DNA from: Verrucomicrobiales bacterium
GTDB taxonomy: Bacteria; Verrucomicrobiota; Verrucomicrobiia; Verrucomicrobiales; DEV007
Length of the DNA: 64,000 bases
Direction: 5' to 3'
Assembly: GCA_029213065.1 (NCBI GenBank)
Contig: JARGPH010000001.1
Coordinates: forward strand, 62,001 to 126,000
Made by a program: the position numbers and the translations under genes. This document shows positions 1 to 7,934 of the stretch, in pieces. Each line of letters starts with the position of its first letter. The first letter of the stretch is position 1. Under the pieces are notes generated by a model. That model was not told the origin of the DNA. It searched no databases and saw only the letters and a program-made list of their open reading frames with translations.

Positions 1-704
1 GTAATGAGCGATGCGTCCAACTCGATCCCGTAGCGGGCCGCAGAACTGAGACATTCCGAATCCATCTGCGTATTGAGATCGTTCAGGTTTTTCCGGAGAT
101 CATTGATCGAAATCCCCTCAAGCGGCACCGAATCGCCCTCGATGAGCGCTTCCTCAAGATCACCGAGCGGAAGTGCCGACTCTTTCGGAGCTTCAAAGTT
201 GGCAATGCGCTCCCGGAGAATCGAAACGAAGTAACCCATAATGTGGGTCACGGGATGTTTCACACCGAATATATAGGCGTATAAATTTTGCTCTGAAACT
301 TTATATCGAAGCTGGCCGGTCACATCGATGTTGAGCTGATCTTTCGTCACTGCCTCAAGCACGGTGCCGCCGTTATTGACCGTGGAATCCTCGGGATCGT
401 AGGCAATACTGGCAGTCTCGATCGCCACGCTCACTTTATGCACCTTCTGCCAGGGCATTTTCACGTAGGGGCCACCCGGCTGCTTGACCCGCACGAGAGG
501 AAAATTGTATCTCGATTTGTGATCATCAGTGAGATGCTCCGCAATCGGGAGATCCAATGATGTTTTGCCCTTTACCCTCTGGGCCCGCCCCAAAGTAGTG
601 ACCACGGCCCTCTCATTCTGCTCGACGGTATAGAATCCGGTAAAAACGCAACGAACGAAGAACCAGACAATTCCTCCGACTATTAGACCAATAATGAAGC
701 TCAT
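1..704 (-). CDS. SPFH/band-7 domain membrane protein (3' part outside window)
   Basis: This reading frame runs leftwards from an ATG at 704 to the window edge without a stop, giving 234 residues. It starts with a hydrophobic segment (about residues 3-22, FIIGLIVGGIVWFFVRC) followed by FYTVEQNERAVVTTLGRAQR, a typical entry into an SPFH (stomatin/prohibitin/HflK) domain. Further in come an integral beta-rich segment and a coiled-coil-like start (LRKNLNDLNTQM). SPFH proteins form membrane-anchored oligomers that organise microdomains or control membrane proteases. The specific partner cannot be told here. An AAGGTGG stretch 7-8 nt upstream of the ATG could serve as ribosome binding site. It is divergent from the CNNM gene. 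Confidence 0.8.
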   Translation of the reverse strand, partial: MSFIIGLIVGGIVWFFVRCVFTGFYTVEQNERAVVTTLGRAQRVKGKTSLDLPIAEHLTDDHKSRYNFPLVRVKQPGGPYVKMPWQKVHKVSVAIETASIAYDPEDSTVNNGGTVLEAVTKDQLNIDVTGQLRYKVSEQNLYAYIFGVKHPVTHIMGYFVSILRERIANFEAPKESALPLGDLEEALIEGDSVPLEGISINDLRKNLNDLNTQMDSECLSSAARYGIELDASLI

Positions 705-839
705 TTCGAAGACCACCTTGGACGTTGTTAATTCCTCCGCCAAGCTATTTCGTGCGGAATAAAGCAACAATCACGCCACTCGTATCATACAAGGTTTCGA
801 CTTGAAGGAGTCCCACTTTGACCGCACAATTCCCCAACC

Positions 840-1976
840 ATGTTCCACACTTACGTCGCGGCGGTTGCCTCCGGAAAAATTGATCCCAACGCAACCGGTT
901 CACTGACCCTCCTCATCGTCTATTTCGTTCTCGCGATCGGGGTTTCGTTTTTCTGCTCTGTCTGGGAGGCAGTCATTCTCAGTGTCACCAACCCCTATGT
1001 GGCCAACCTCAAGAACAAACGCCCCAAGGTGGGCTTGCGCCTCGAGGAGCTGAAAAATCACATCGGGAGACCACTCACTTCGATTCTGACGCTGAATACG
1101 ATCGCGCACACCGTAGGTGCCATGGGAGTGGCTTCACAGGTGACCGCTCTGGGCGGTGGAAAATGGGATGCCATCGCCGGGGCACTGATGACTTTTGCGA
1201 TTTTGATTCTTTCGGAGATCATTCCGAAAAACCTCGGAGCGCGTCACTGGCGCACCTGGGCTCCCTGGGTCAGCTTCTGCCTTACGATCCTGGCAAAGAT
1301 CATGACACCGGTGGTCTGGTTCATCGAATTGTTCAGCAAAGGCCATCACGGAGAAGCCGCCTTCTCACGGGAGGAGCTCCGGGTCATGGCAGAAGTAGGC
1401 TCCCGACAGGGAAAACTCCATGAAGACGAATCCCGCATTCTCGAAAACCTTCTCACCCTCGGCGAAATCTCCGTAAAAGAGGTCATGACGCCGCGGGTCG
1501 TGGTCTTCGCGCTCCCCGAGGAAACCACCGTTCAGCTCTATCTGGATCGTCACAACAGTTCACCCTTTTCCCGTATCCCGATCTACAGCGAAAACCGGGA
1601 CGACATTAAAGGGTTTGTTCTCAAACACGATATCCTCCTCGCCGCTGCTCAGGACCGGTTCGACGTCACCCTGAAAGAACTGGCCCGCGAAATCGCCGCG
1701 ATGCCGCAGATCACGAAACTCACCGACGCGTTCCAGCACCTCGTTGCGAACCGTCACCACGTCGCCATCGTCCTCGACGAATACGGCGGCATGGGAGGAC
1801 TCGTCACGATGGAAGACGTCGTCGAAACACTTCTCGGTCTCGAGATCGTCGACGAAGCGGACACCCGCGAAGACATGCAGGAATTTGCACGTAATCTCTG
1901 GAAAACCCGCGCGAAGAAGATGGGGCTGGAAATGGAACCGGCACCTTCAGATGATGTCGTTCAGCCGGCGGAGTGA
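840..1976 (+). CDS. CNNM/CBS-pair membrane protein (CorC/HlyC-type, lacking the CorC_HlyC domain)
   Basis: 378 residues. The N-terminal half (about residues 20-175) is a CNNM/DUF21 transmembrane domain with the characteristic SEIIPKNLG motif. A CBS pair follows (about 215-340), with VMTPR at its start and VLDEYGGMGGLVTMEDVVE in the second CBS. The chain stops about 35 residues after the CBS pair, so the usual C-terminal CorC_HlyC (transporter-associated) domain is missing, as in shorter family members. Relatives are implicated in Mg2+/Co2+ efflux or in sensing at the inner membrane. Substrate is not deducible. It is monocistronic, convergent with the next gene 15 nt downstream. Confidence 0.85.
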   Translation: MFHTYVAAVASGKIDPNATGSLTLLIVYFVLAIGVSFFCSVWEAVILSVTNPYVANLKNKRPKVGLRLEELKNHIGRPLTSILTLNTIAHTVGAMGVASQVTALGGGKWDAIAGALMTFAILILSEIIPKNLGARHWRTWAPWVSFCLTILAKIMTPVVWFIELFSKGHHGEAAFSREELRVMAEVGSRQGKLHEDESRILENLLTLGEISVKEVMTPRVVVFALPEETTVQLYLDRHNSSPFSRIPIYSENRDDIKGFVLKHDILLAAAQDRFDVTLKELAREIAAMPQITKLTDAFQHLVANRHHVAIVLDEYGGMGGLVTMEDVVETLLGLEIVDEADTREDMQEFARNLWKTRAKKMGLEMEPAPSDDVVQPAE

Positions 1977-1991
1977 AGTCCTAACTCATTC

Positions 1992-2669
1992 TCAATCACA
2001 TTCCCCGAGCAGGTCCCTTCCCCCGATCTCGCCCAGCATCCCGATCTCTCCTGCGAGGACTTTGAAAGCAGGCTCTCCTCCACCGCAGGTTCTTCCGCAG
2101 TGCGTCTTGGGAACGAATCCATCGTAATCATCGAAGCGCTGCGGATCGTTTTCGTTACTATAAAGTGTAAGTCTTTTCTGACCGTCAGGTCCGCTGACGA
2201 TGCTCAGGGGATGCAGCCAGCAGGTGGACGGTTTGTAAAACCAGGGATGAAGGCCACGCTTTACCGCGAGCGCCTGCAAACCGCATCGGGCATCCGGCAT
2301 TAGAAAGACGCAGTTCGTGTCTGCGAAATGTTCAGGGTAATCAGAAACCGTCTCGTGCATCGGCTCGGGACGTGTCGCCGTCTTCGGTCCCGACGTCACA
2401 TCGCGCCAGCGCCCGTAGACGACCACTTGATCAGGCAGGTCGAGCCCGAGCGTCTCGAACTCCTCCCGCGACTCGCCGACGAGCGACCTGACCACATTGG
2501 CCTCCTCCGAATTCAGGTAGACGCCATCATGACAACAGGTCCCGCGACATTTCGATAAATCGCACAGTTTCAAGGGCCTTTGAAGGGCCTCTTTGTCGAC
2601 AACCAGCCCGCGAATCATCGCAGCGAGACGCTCCATCGACTCAGTGAACGCCGTGATCGCGCGATTCAT
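1992..2669 (-). CDS. DUF3109/YkgJ-like cysteine-cluster protein
   Basis: 225 residues from the ATG at 2669; an in-frame ATG at 2729 would add 20 poorly structured residues. I prefer the shorter form because MNRAITAFTESMERLAAMI looks like the beginning of the folded part. Cysteines are grouped as LCDLSKCRGTCCHDGVYL near the N-terminus, TCWLHPL in the middle and HCGRTCGGG near the C-terminus, the pattern of the YkgJ/DUF3109 families, which are presumed Zn or Fe-S binding. No function is established. It is divergently transcribed from the PSCyt gene, with 82 nt between the chosen starts. Confidence 0.7.
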   Translation of the reverse strand: MNRAITAFTESMERLAAMIRGLVVDKEALQRPLKLCDLSKCRGTCCHDGVYLNSEEANVVRSLVGESREEFETLGLDLPDQVVVYGRWRDVTSGPKTATRPEPMHETVSDYPEHFADTNCVFLMPDARCGLQALAVKRGLHPWFYKPSTCWLHPLSIVSGPDGQKRLTLYSNENDPQRFDDYDGFVPKTHCGRTCGGGEPAFKVLAGEIGMLGEIGGRDLLGECD

Positions 2670-2751
2670 CGTTTTATATTTCTTCGTGAGATCATTTGAT
2701 TCCGCTACGTTTCCCCCTGCCCCCTGCATGCAAAGCGATCAGTCCAGCATA

Positions 2752-5700
2752 ATGCGTTTTTACCTCCCCATAGCAATCATCTTTCTAACCGTTTTCGCGA
2801 ACGGCAGGGAAATCGATTTCAATCGTGACGTTCGTCCTATCCTCTCGGACAAGTGCTTCAAATGCCACGGTCCCGACGCGACAAACCAGAAGTCGGAGTT
2901 CCGCATCGATACGCTGGAACACGCCACCGCTGATCTGGGCGACTATTTCGGCGTTGTCCCCGGTGATCTCAAAAACAGCGAAACCCACTGGAGAATTCAC
3001 TCTGATGATCCCACGGACATCATGCCCCCACCCGAGGCAAAGATGCAGCTCACAGCTAAGGAAATCGCAATCCTTGATCAATGGATTGAGGAAGGCGCCA
3101 AATACGCTGACCACTGGGCCTTCGTTCCCGTTCCGGAATCGATCCCTGTTCCCAAACTGGATTCGGATGAGGCAAGCAGCCCCATCGACGCCTTCATCCG
3201 GAAAAAACTCAGCGAAGAGGGCTTCGTTCCCTCCAAAGAAACGACACGGGAGAAATGGCTCCGCCGCGTCACTTTCGATCTCACCGGGTTACCTCCGACA
3301 GTGGACGAGCTCGAGGCGTTTCTCGCCGACCAATCCCCCAACGCTTACGAAAAAATCGTAGACGAGCTCTTCACCCGTGACAGCTACGCCGAACGCATGA
3401 CCGCTGAATGGATGGATGTCGCCCGCTACTCTGACTCCTACGGATTTCAGGTCGATCGTGATCGCACCGTCTGGCAGTGGCGCGACTGGGTCATTCAGTC
3501 ATTCAAAAACAATCTCCCTTACGACGATTTCATCACCTGGCAGCTTGCGGGCGATCTCCTCCCCAACGCGACGAGAGACCAAATTCTCGCAACCACCTTC
3601 AACCGCCTCCATCCGCAGAAAGTTGAAGGGGGCAGCGTTCCCGAAGAATTCCGGGTTGAGTATGTCTCCGACAGACTCCACACCTACGGAACCGCGTTCC
3701 TCGGCCTCACCATGGAATGTTGCCGCTGCCACGATCACAAATACGATCCCACCACGGCGAAGGACTACTACCAGCTCTCCGCTTTCTTCTCGAACATCGA
3801 CGAAGCCGGCCTTTACTCATTTTTTACTCCGGCAGTTCCGACGCCGACCCTCTGGCTGCCGGACGAAAAACAATCAGAGGAGCTTACCACCCTTGAAAGG
3901 AACATCGCGGAATCCAATGCCTCATTGAAAAAGATCGCCACGAACGCGAAGGCGGACTTTACAGCGTGGGCGGCAACAAACCCGACCATCGACGCCAGAA
4001 AGCCGATCGCCTCATTCTCCTTCGACACCCGCGAAAAAGACATCTTTCCCAACGCATCCGATCCTGACAAGCCCGCTAAATCACCGGCCAAAAATACTAC
4101 GGTCGAAGGCAAGTTCGGAAAGGCCGTCAAACTCACCGGAGACGACGCGATCACTCTGCCTGTCGGAAATTTCACCCGCGATGATGAGTTCTCCGTCAGC
4201 CTCTGGGTCAAGACGCCCGACACCAAAGAGCGCGCCGTGATTTTCAGCCGTTCCAAAGCCTGGACGGATGCCGCGAGCCGCGGCTACGAGCTGCTTCTCG
4301 AAGAAGGAAAACTGAGCGCAGCCCTGATCCACTTTTACCCCGGCAATGCAATACGCGTGAGAGCTAAAGAACCACTCACGCCCGACGAATGGAGACACGT
4401 TTCGATGACCTACGACGGATCGAGCGAAGCAAGCGGGCTGAAGCTTTACGTCGACGGAGCCCTCATCGAAACTGAAGTCGTTCGCGACGAACTCACCCGT
4501 GAGATCACCGGCGGCGGGAGTGATACGATCGTGATCGGCGAGCGCATGCGCGACAACGGATTTAAGAACGGCCTCGTCGATGAATTCAAAGTGTTCAACC
4601 ACCAACTGAGCCCTGCTGAAGCCAATGCCATCGCGGGCAGTAAAGACACCTTCTCCCCGGATATCGAGTTTTACCTCAGTTCGACAAACAAAGAGTCCGT
4701 CGCAGTTAAAGCAGCTCTATCAAAACACCGCAAAGCCCGATCCGAACTCGTCAAGAAGGTTCCCGAGATCATGGTGATGCGGGAGAGCGAATCGCCCCGA
4801 CAGAACTATCTCCTCGACCGCGGACTTTACTCCAACCGCGGAGAACCCGTCTCACCGGACACGCCTCACTTTCTCCCTCCCGGCCCTGACAAGGCCAACA
4901 AGAACCGGCTCGACCTTGCGAAGTGGACTGTGGCTGACAACAACCCTCTCACCGCCCGCGTCACTGTGAATCGCTACTGGCAGATGCTCTTTGGTCGTGG
5001 CCTCGTTTCCACCAGCGAAGACTTCGGAAGCCAGGGAAAAATCCCCTCCCACCCCGAACTACTCGACTGGCTCGCCCGCGACTTCATGGAACACGGATGG
5101 GATGTGCGGGGCCTCCTCAGGCAAATCGTTCTTTCAGCGACTTACCGCCAGGAGTCCGAAATCCGGTCAGGCGAACTTGTCGCAAAGGACCCGACGAACA
5201 CACTCCTCTATCGCTTCCCCGCGCCGCGCCTCTCCGCTGAAATGATTCGCGACAACGCTCTCGCAGTCAGCGGGCTGCTCGCGGAAAAAACAGGTGGTCC
5301 GTCCGTCAAACCCTATGACATCGAAGTGTCGTTCAAGCCCTCCAAAATCGGAACGGGCGACGACCTCTACCGGAGGAGCCTCTACACCTATTGGAAACAG
5401 ACAGCACCGGCTCCGCTCATGACAACCCTCAACGCCTCCAAACGCGATGTCTGCCGGGTGAGACTTGAAAAGACCGACACCCCGCTGCAGGGGCTCGTCA
5501 TGCTGAACTCGCCGCAATTCGTGGAAGCGGCCCGCCACCTCGCCACGATCCTTGTGTCGAAACACGGTGAGGATCAAAACGCGATCATCACCGAAGCCTT
5601 CCAGACCCTCACAACACGAGCGCCGGACGAAACCGAATTCCAAATCCTGACAGATCTCTTCACTGAGCAAGAATCCCATTTCGAATCGGACATCCCCGCT

Positions 5701-5826
5701 GCGCAGCAACTCATCGCAGCCGGAAACAGTCCTCCACCCTCCGACGGGCAGGCTGCGAACATCGCCGCTGCCACCACCCTCGTGACGACACTGATGAACT
5801 TCGACGAGTGCATCACGAAACGCTAA
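2752..5826 (+). CDS. Secreted PSCyt1-DUF1549-LamG-DUF1553 protein
   Basis: 1024 residues from the ATG at 2752, which begins a signal peptide (MRFYLPIAIIFLTVFANG); upstream in-frame codons are not signal-like. Domain order: planctomycete cytochrome C domain with CFKCH at residues 35-39; DUF1549 (about 130-340) with LTGLPPT and a second CxxCH-type motif CCRCHDHKYDP; a LamG/concanavalin-like insert (about 420-615, ending GLVDEFKVFN); and DUF1553 (about 720-990) with ARVTVNRYW and SHPELLDWLA. The LamG insert makes it longer than the copy at 24501. Proteins of this family are exported, presumed haem-binding, and of unknown reaction; they are common in Planctomycetes and Verrucomicrobia beside sulfatases. 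The partner DUF1501 gene follows after 12 nt. Confidence 0.9.
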   Translation: MRFYLPIAIIFLTVFANGREIDFNRDVRPILSDKCFKCHGPDATNQKSEFRIDTLEHATADLGDYFGVVPGDLKNSETHWRIHSDDPTDIMPPPEAKMQLTAKEIAILDQWIEEGAKYADHWAFVPVPESIPVPKLDSDEASSPIDAFIRKKLSEEGFVPSKETTREKWLRRVTFDLTGLPPTVDELEAFLADQSPNAYEKIVDELFTRDSYAERMTAEWMDVARYSDSYGFQVDRDRTVWQWRDWVIQSFKNNLPYDDFITWQLAGDLLPNATRDQILATTFNRLHPQKVEGGSVPEEFRVEYVSDRLHTYGTAFLGLTMECCRCHDHKYDPTTAKDYYQLSAFFSNIDEAGLYSFFTPAVPTPTLWLPDEKQSEELTTLERNIAESNASLKKIATNAKADFTAWAATNPTIDARKPIASFSFDTREKDIFPNASDPDKPAKSPAKNTTVEGKFGKAVKLTGDDAITLPVGNFTRDDEFSVSLWVKTPDTKERAVIFSRSKAWTDAASRGYELLLEEGKLSAALIHFYPGNAIRVRAKEPLTPDEWRHVSMTYDGSSEASGLKLYVDGALIETEVVRDELTREITGGGSDTIVIGERMRDNGFKNGLVDEFKVFNHQLSPAEANAIAGSKDTFSPDIEFYLSSTNKESVAVKAALSKHRKARSELVKKVPEIMVMRESESPRQNYLLDRGLYSNRGEPVSPDTPHFLPPGPDKANKNRLDLAKWTVADNNPLTARVTVNRYWQMLFGRGLVSTSEDFGSQGKIPSHPELLDWLARDFMEHGWDVRGLLRQIVLSATYRQESEIRSGELVAKDPTNTLLYRFPAPRLSAEMIRDNALAVSGLLAEKTGGPSVKPYDIEVSFKPSKIGTGDDLYRRSLYTYWKQTAPAPLMTTLNASKRDVCRVRLEKTDTPLQGLVMLNSPQFVEAARHLATILVSKHGEDQNAIITEAFQTLTTRAPDETEFQILTDLFTEQESHFESDIPAAQQLIAAGNSPPPSDGQAANIAAATTLVTTLMNFDECITKR

Positions 5827-5838
5827 CCCCACCTCACT

Positions 5839-7278
5839 ATGCAAAATTCACCCTGCACCGGATTTGACTCCCCCTTCGGCATGAGCCGGAGATCCGCCCT
5901 CGCCTCATTCGGCGGCGGCCTCGGAAGCGCAGCACTCACCCAACTGATGGGATCAGCTCAGGCATCGAACCAGACACCTGCCTTTCTCTCAGGAGCCCCC
6001 AAAGCCAAGCGGGTCATCTTTCTCTTCCAGGCGGGAGGCCCCTCGCAAATGGATCTCCTCGACTACAAACCGAAGCTTCGGGAGGAACAGGGAAAAGAAC
6101 TTCCTGACTCAGTCCGAAAGGGGCAGCGACTTACCGGAATGTCAGGCAACCAGGCGAGCCTTCCGCTCGTGGGATCACCCTTTGAATTTGCACAGCACGG
6201 AAAAGCCGGCACCTGGATGTGCGACCAGCTTCCCTACACAGCCAAAATCGCCGACGACATCACCGTGGTAAATTCCATGTATACCGAAGCGATTAACCAC
6301 GGCCCCGGAGTCACCTTCATGCAGAGCGGCTCTCAGCTTGCGGGCCGTCCCAGCATTGGATCGTGGATGTCGTATGGTCTTGGATCACTGAATGAAAACC
6401 TTCCTTCCTTTGTCGTTCTCGTGACGAAAGACAAAAAGGGCCAGCCTCTCGTGAGCCGGCTCTGGGGAAGCGGATTTCTTCCCGGCAAGCACGACGGGGT
6501 TCGCTTCCGCCCTGACAAAGATGCCGTTCTCTACCTGAACAATCCCAAGGGCCTCGATCAAAAGTCACGCCGCAAGATGCTCGATCATCTCGAGGCACTG
6601 CACCAGCACCAGCTCGCCAAAAACGGGGATGACGCGCTTGAAACCCGCATTGCCCAGTACGAGATGGGCTTCCGCATGCAGACGTCCATTCCCGAAGTGA
6701 CCGATCTCACGACCGAATCCGACGCTACTTTTGAGCTCTACGGCGAAGACGCGCGAACTCCCGGCACCTTCGCGGCAAACTGCCTGCTCGCGCGTCGACT
6801 CGCCGAGCAGGGAGTTCAGTTCATCCAGCTCTATCATCAGGGCTGGGATCACCACGGCGGCATCCCAAGCGGAATCAAACGCCAATGCAAAGAAACCGAT
6901 CAACCATCCGCAGCCCTCATCACCGATCTGAAACAACGCGGTTTGCTCGATGACACCCTCGTCGTCTGGGGCGGCGAATTTGGAAGAACCAACTACTGCC
7001 AGGGTAAATTCAACGCCGCCAGCTTCGGACGCGACCATCACCCGCGTTGCTTTTCAATGTGGATGGCAGGCGGCGGCGTCAAAGCCGGCTACACCCACGG
7101 CCAAACGGATGAGTATGGTTACAATGTCGTCGATGGTGGCGTTCACGTGCACGACTTCCACGCGACGATGCTGCACCTTCTCGGAATCGACCACGAGCGG
7201 CTCACCTACCAATATCAGGGCAGGCATTTCCGCCTCACCGATGTCCACGGCCACGTCGTGAAAGACATTCTCGCCTAG
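5839..7278 (+). CDS. DUF1501 Tat-exported protein
   Basis: 479 residues. The N-terminus carries a twin-arginine-like signal, MSRRSALASFGGGLGSAAL, as expected for DUF1501. Conserved family segments are visible: IFLFQAGGPSQMDLLDYKP, a central QLYHQGWDHHGG, and near the end GRDHHPRCFSMWMAGGGVK and DFHATMLHLLGIDHERLTY. The fold belongs to the alkaline-phosphatase/sulfatase superfamily, but no reaction is established. It lies 12 nt after the PSCyt/DUF1553 gene, the normal pairing, and is probably translated from the same mRNA. Confidence 0.9.
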   Translation: MQNSPCTGFDSPFGMSRRSALASFGGGLGSAALTQLMGSAQASNQTPAFLSGAPKAKRVIFLFQAGGPSQMDLLDYKPKLREEQGKELPDSVRKGQRLTGMSGNQASLPLVGSPFEFAQHGKAGTWMCDQLPYTAKIADDITVVNSMYTEAINHGPGVTFMQSGSQLAGRPSIGSWMSYGLGSLNENLPSFVVLVTKDKKGQPLVSRLWGSGFLPGKHDGVRFRPDKDAVLYLNNPKGLDQKSRRKMLDHLEALHQHQLAKNGDDALETRIAQYEMGFRMQTSIPEVTDLTTESDATFELYGEDARTPGTFAANCLLARRLAEQGVQFIQLYHQGWDHHGGIPSGIKRQCKETDQPSAALITDLKQRGLLDDTLVVWGGEFGRTNYCQGKFNAASFGRDHHPRCFSMWMAGGGVKAGYTHGQTDEYGYNVVDGGVHVHDFHATMLHLLGIDHERLTYQYQGRHFRLTDVHGHVVKDILA

Positions 7279-7300
7279 GGCGCCTTAATAACGGCGCCTT
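7279..7300. repeat. Small GGCGCC hairpin after the DUF1501 gene
   Basis: Just after the stop codon, two GGCGCC boxes flank an 8-nt loop (TTAATAAC). No T-tract follows, so this is either a weak terminator or simply a palindrome that ends the upstream operon. Confidence 0.35.
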
Positions 7301-7455
7301 GTAGATACGTCACCTCTGTGTAAATCCTTATCATCCGTTTTCCCATCTGTATAAGAAATATCAAGAGCACAGATTCAGCTTCACTTTCAGAGAGGCACTC
7401 AGATTGACACAAACCCGTTTTGCTTGAGAATATCGTTGAGCAAACCGCAGCAAAG

Positions 7456-7920
7456 ATGAACGAAGAGATCGCACCCGCCGATATGCCGACCTGGGCAATC
7501 CTCCTCATTCCCGTTGCATTTGCTATTATCTTCCCCTGCTTCTGGTGCTTCATCATGTGGATCAACAGCCACGTGAGCGGCTGGAATCGTCTCGCGAAGC
7601 ACTACCGGAGTGAGGAAACGCCATCCGGAAAAACCTGGACCGGAGTTCAAGGTATGATCGGCGTCGTTTCCTACAAAGGAGTCCTCACCTGCACGACGAA
7701 CGAAACGGGTCTCTTTATTCAACCGGGGCTGCTGTTCAAATTTGGGCATCCCCTCCTCTTTATTCCCTGGTCTGAATTTCGCGAGGCGAGAAAATCGACG
7801 GTGCTATGGTTTCAATATGTCACCGCCCGCATCGGTAATCCAAGCCGGGGCCGACTCAGACTCGCTGCCAACGTGATCGAAGATTCCCAAGGTAGAAAAG
7901 TCTTGCCCCAAAATTCCTAA
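7456..7920 (+). CDS. Hypothetical membrane-anchored protein
   Basis: I do not recognise this 154-residue protein. The ATG at 7456 is preferred over a TTG at 7420. A single strong transmembrane segment (about residues 14-37, AILLIPVAFAIIFPCFWCFI) is followed by a soluble part rich in beta-prone sequence. The segment GLFIQPGLLFKFGHPLLFIPWSEF resembles small PH-like or DUF domains seen in bacterial membrane proteins. It stands alone between the DUF1501 gene and the convergent BlaR1-like gene (14 nt away). No signal points to a function. Confidence 0.6.
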   Translation: MNEEIAPADMPTWAILLIPVAFAIIFPCFWCFIMWINSHVSGWNRLAKHYRSEETPSGKTWTGVQGMIGVVSYKGVLTCTTNETGLFIQPGLLFKFGHPLLFIPWSEFREARKSTVLWFQYVTARIGNPSRGRLRLAANVIEDSQGRKVLPQNS

Positions 7921-7934
7921 CTCATTAGCACCCC

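Noticed and set aside
5167-5844. 225-codon minus-strand frame opposite the first DUF1553 domain
   Set aside because: Shadow of the sense gene; no domain, and no promoter or partner gene.
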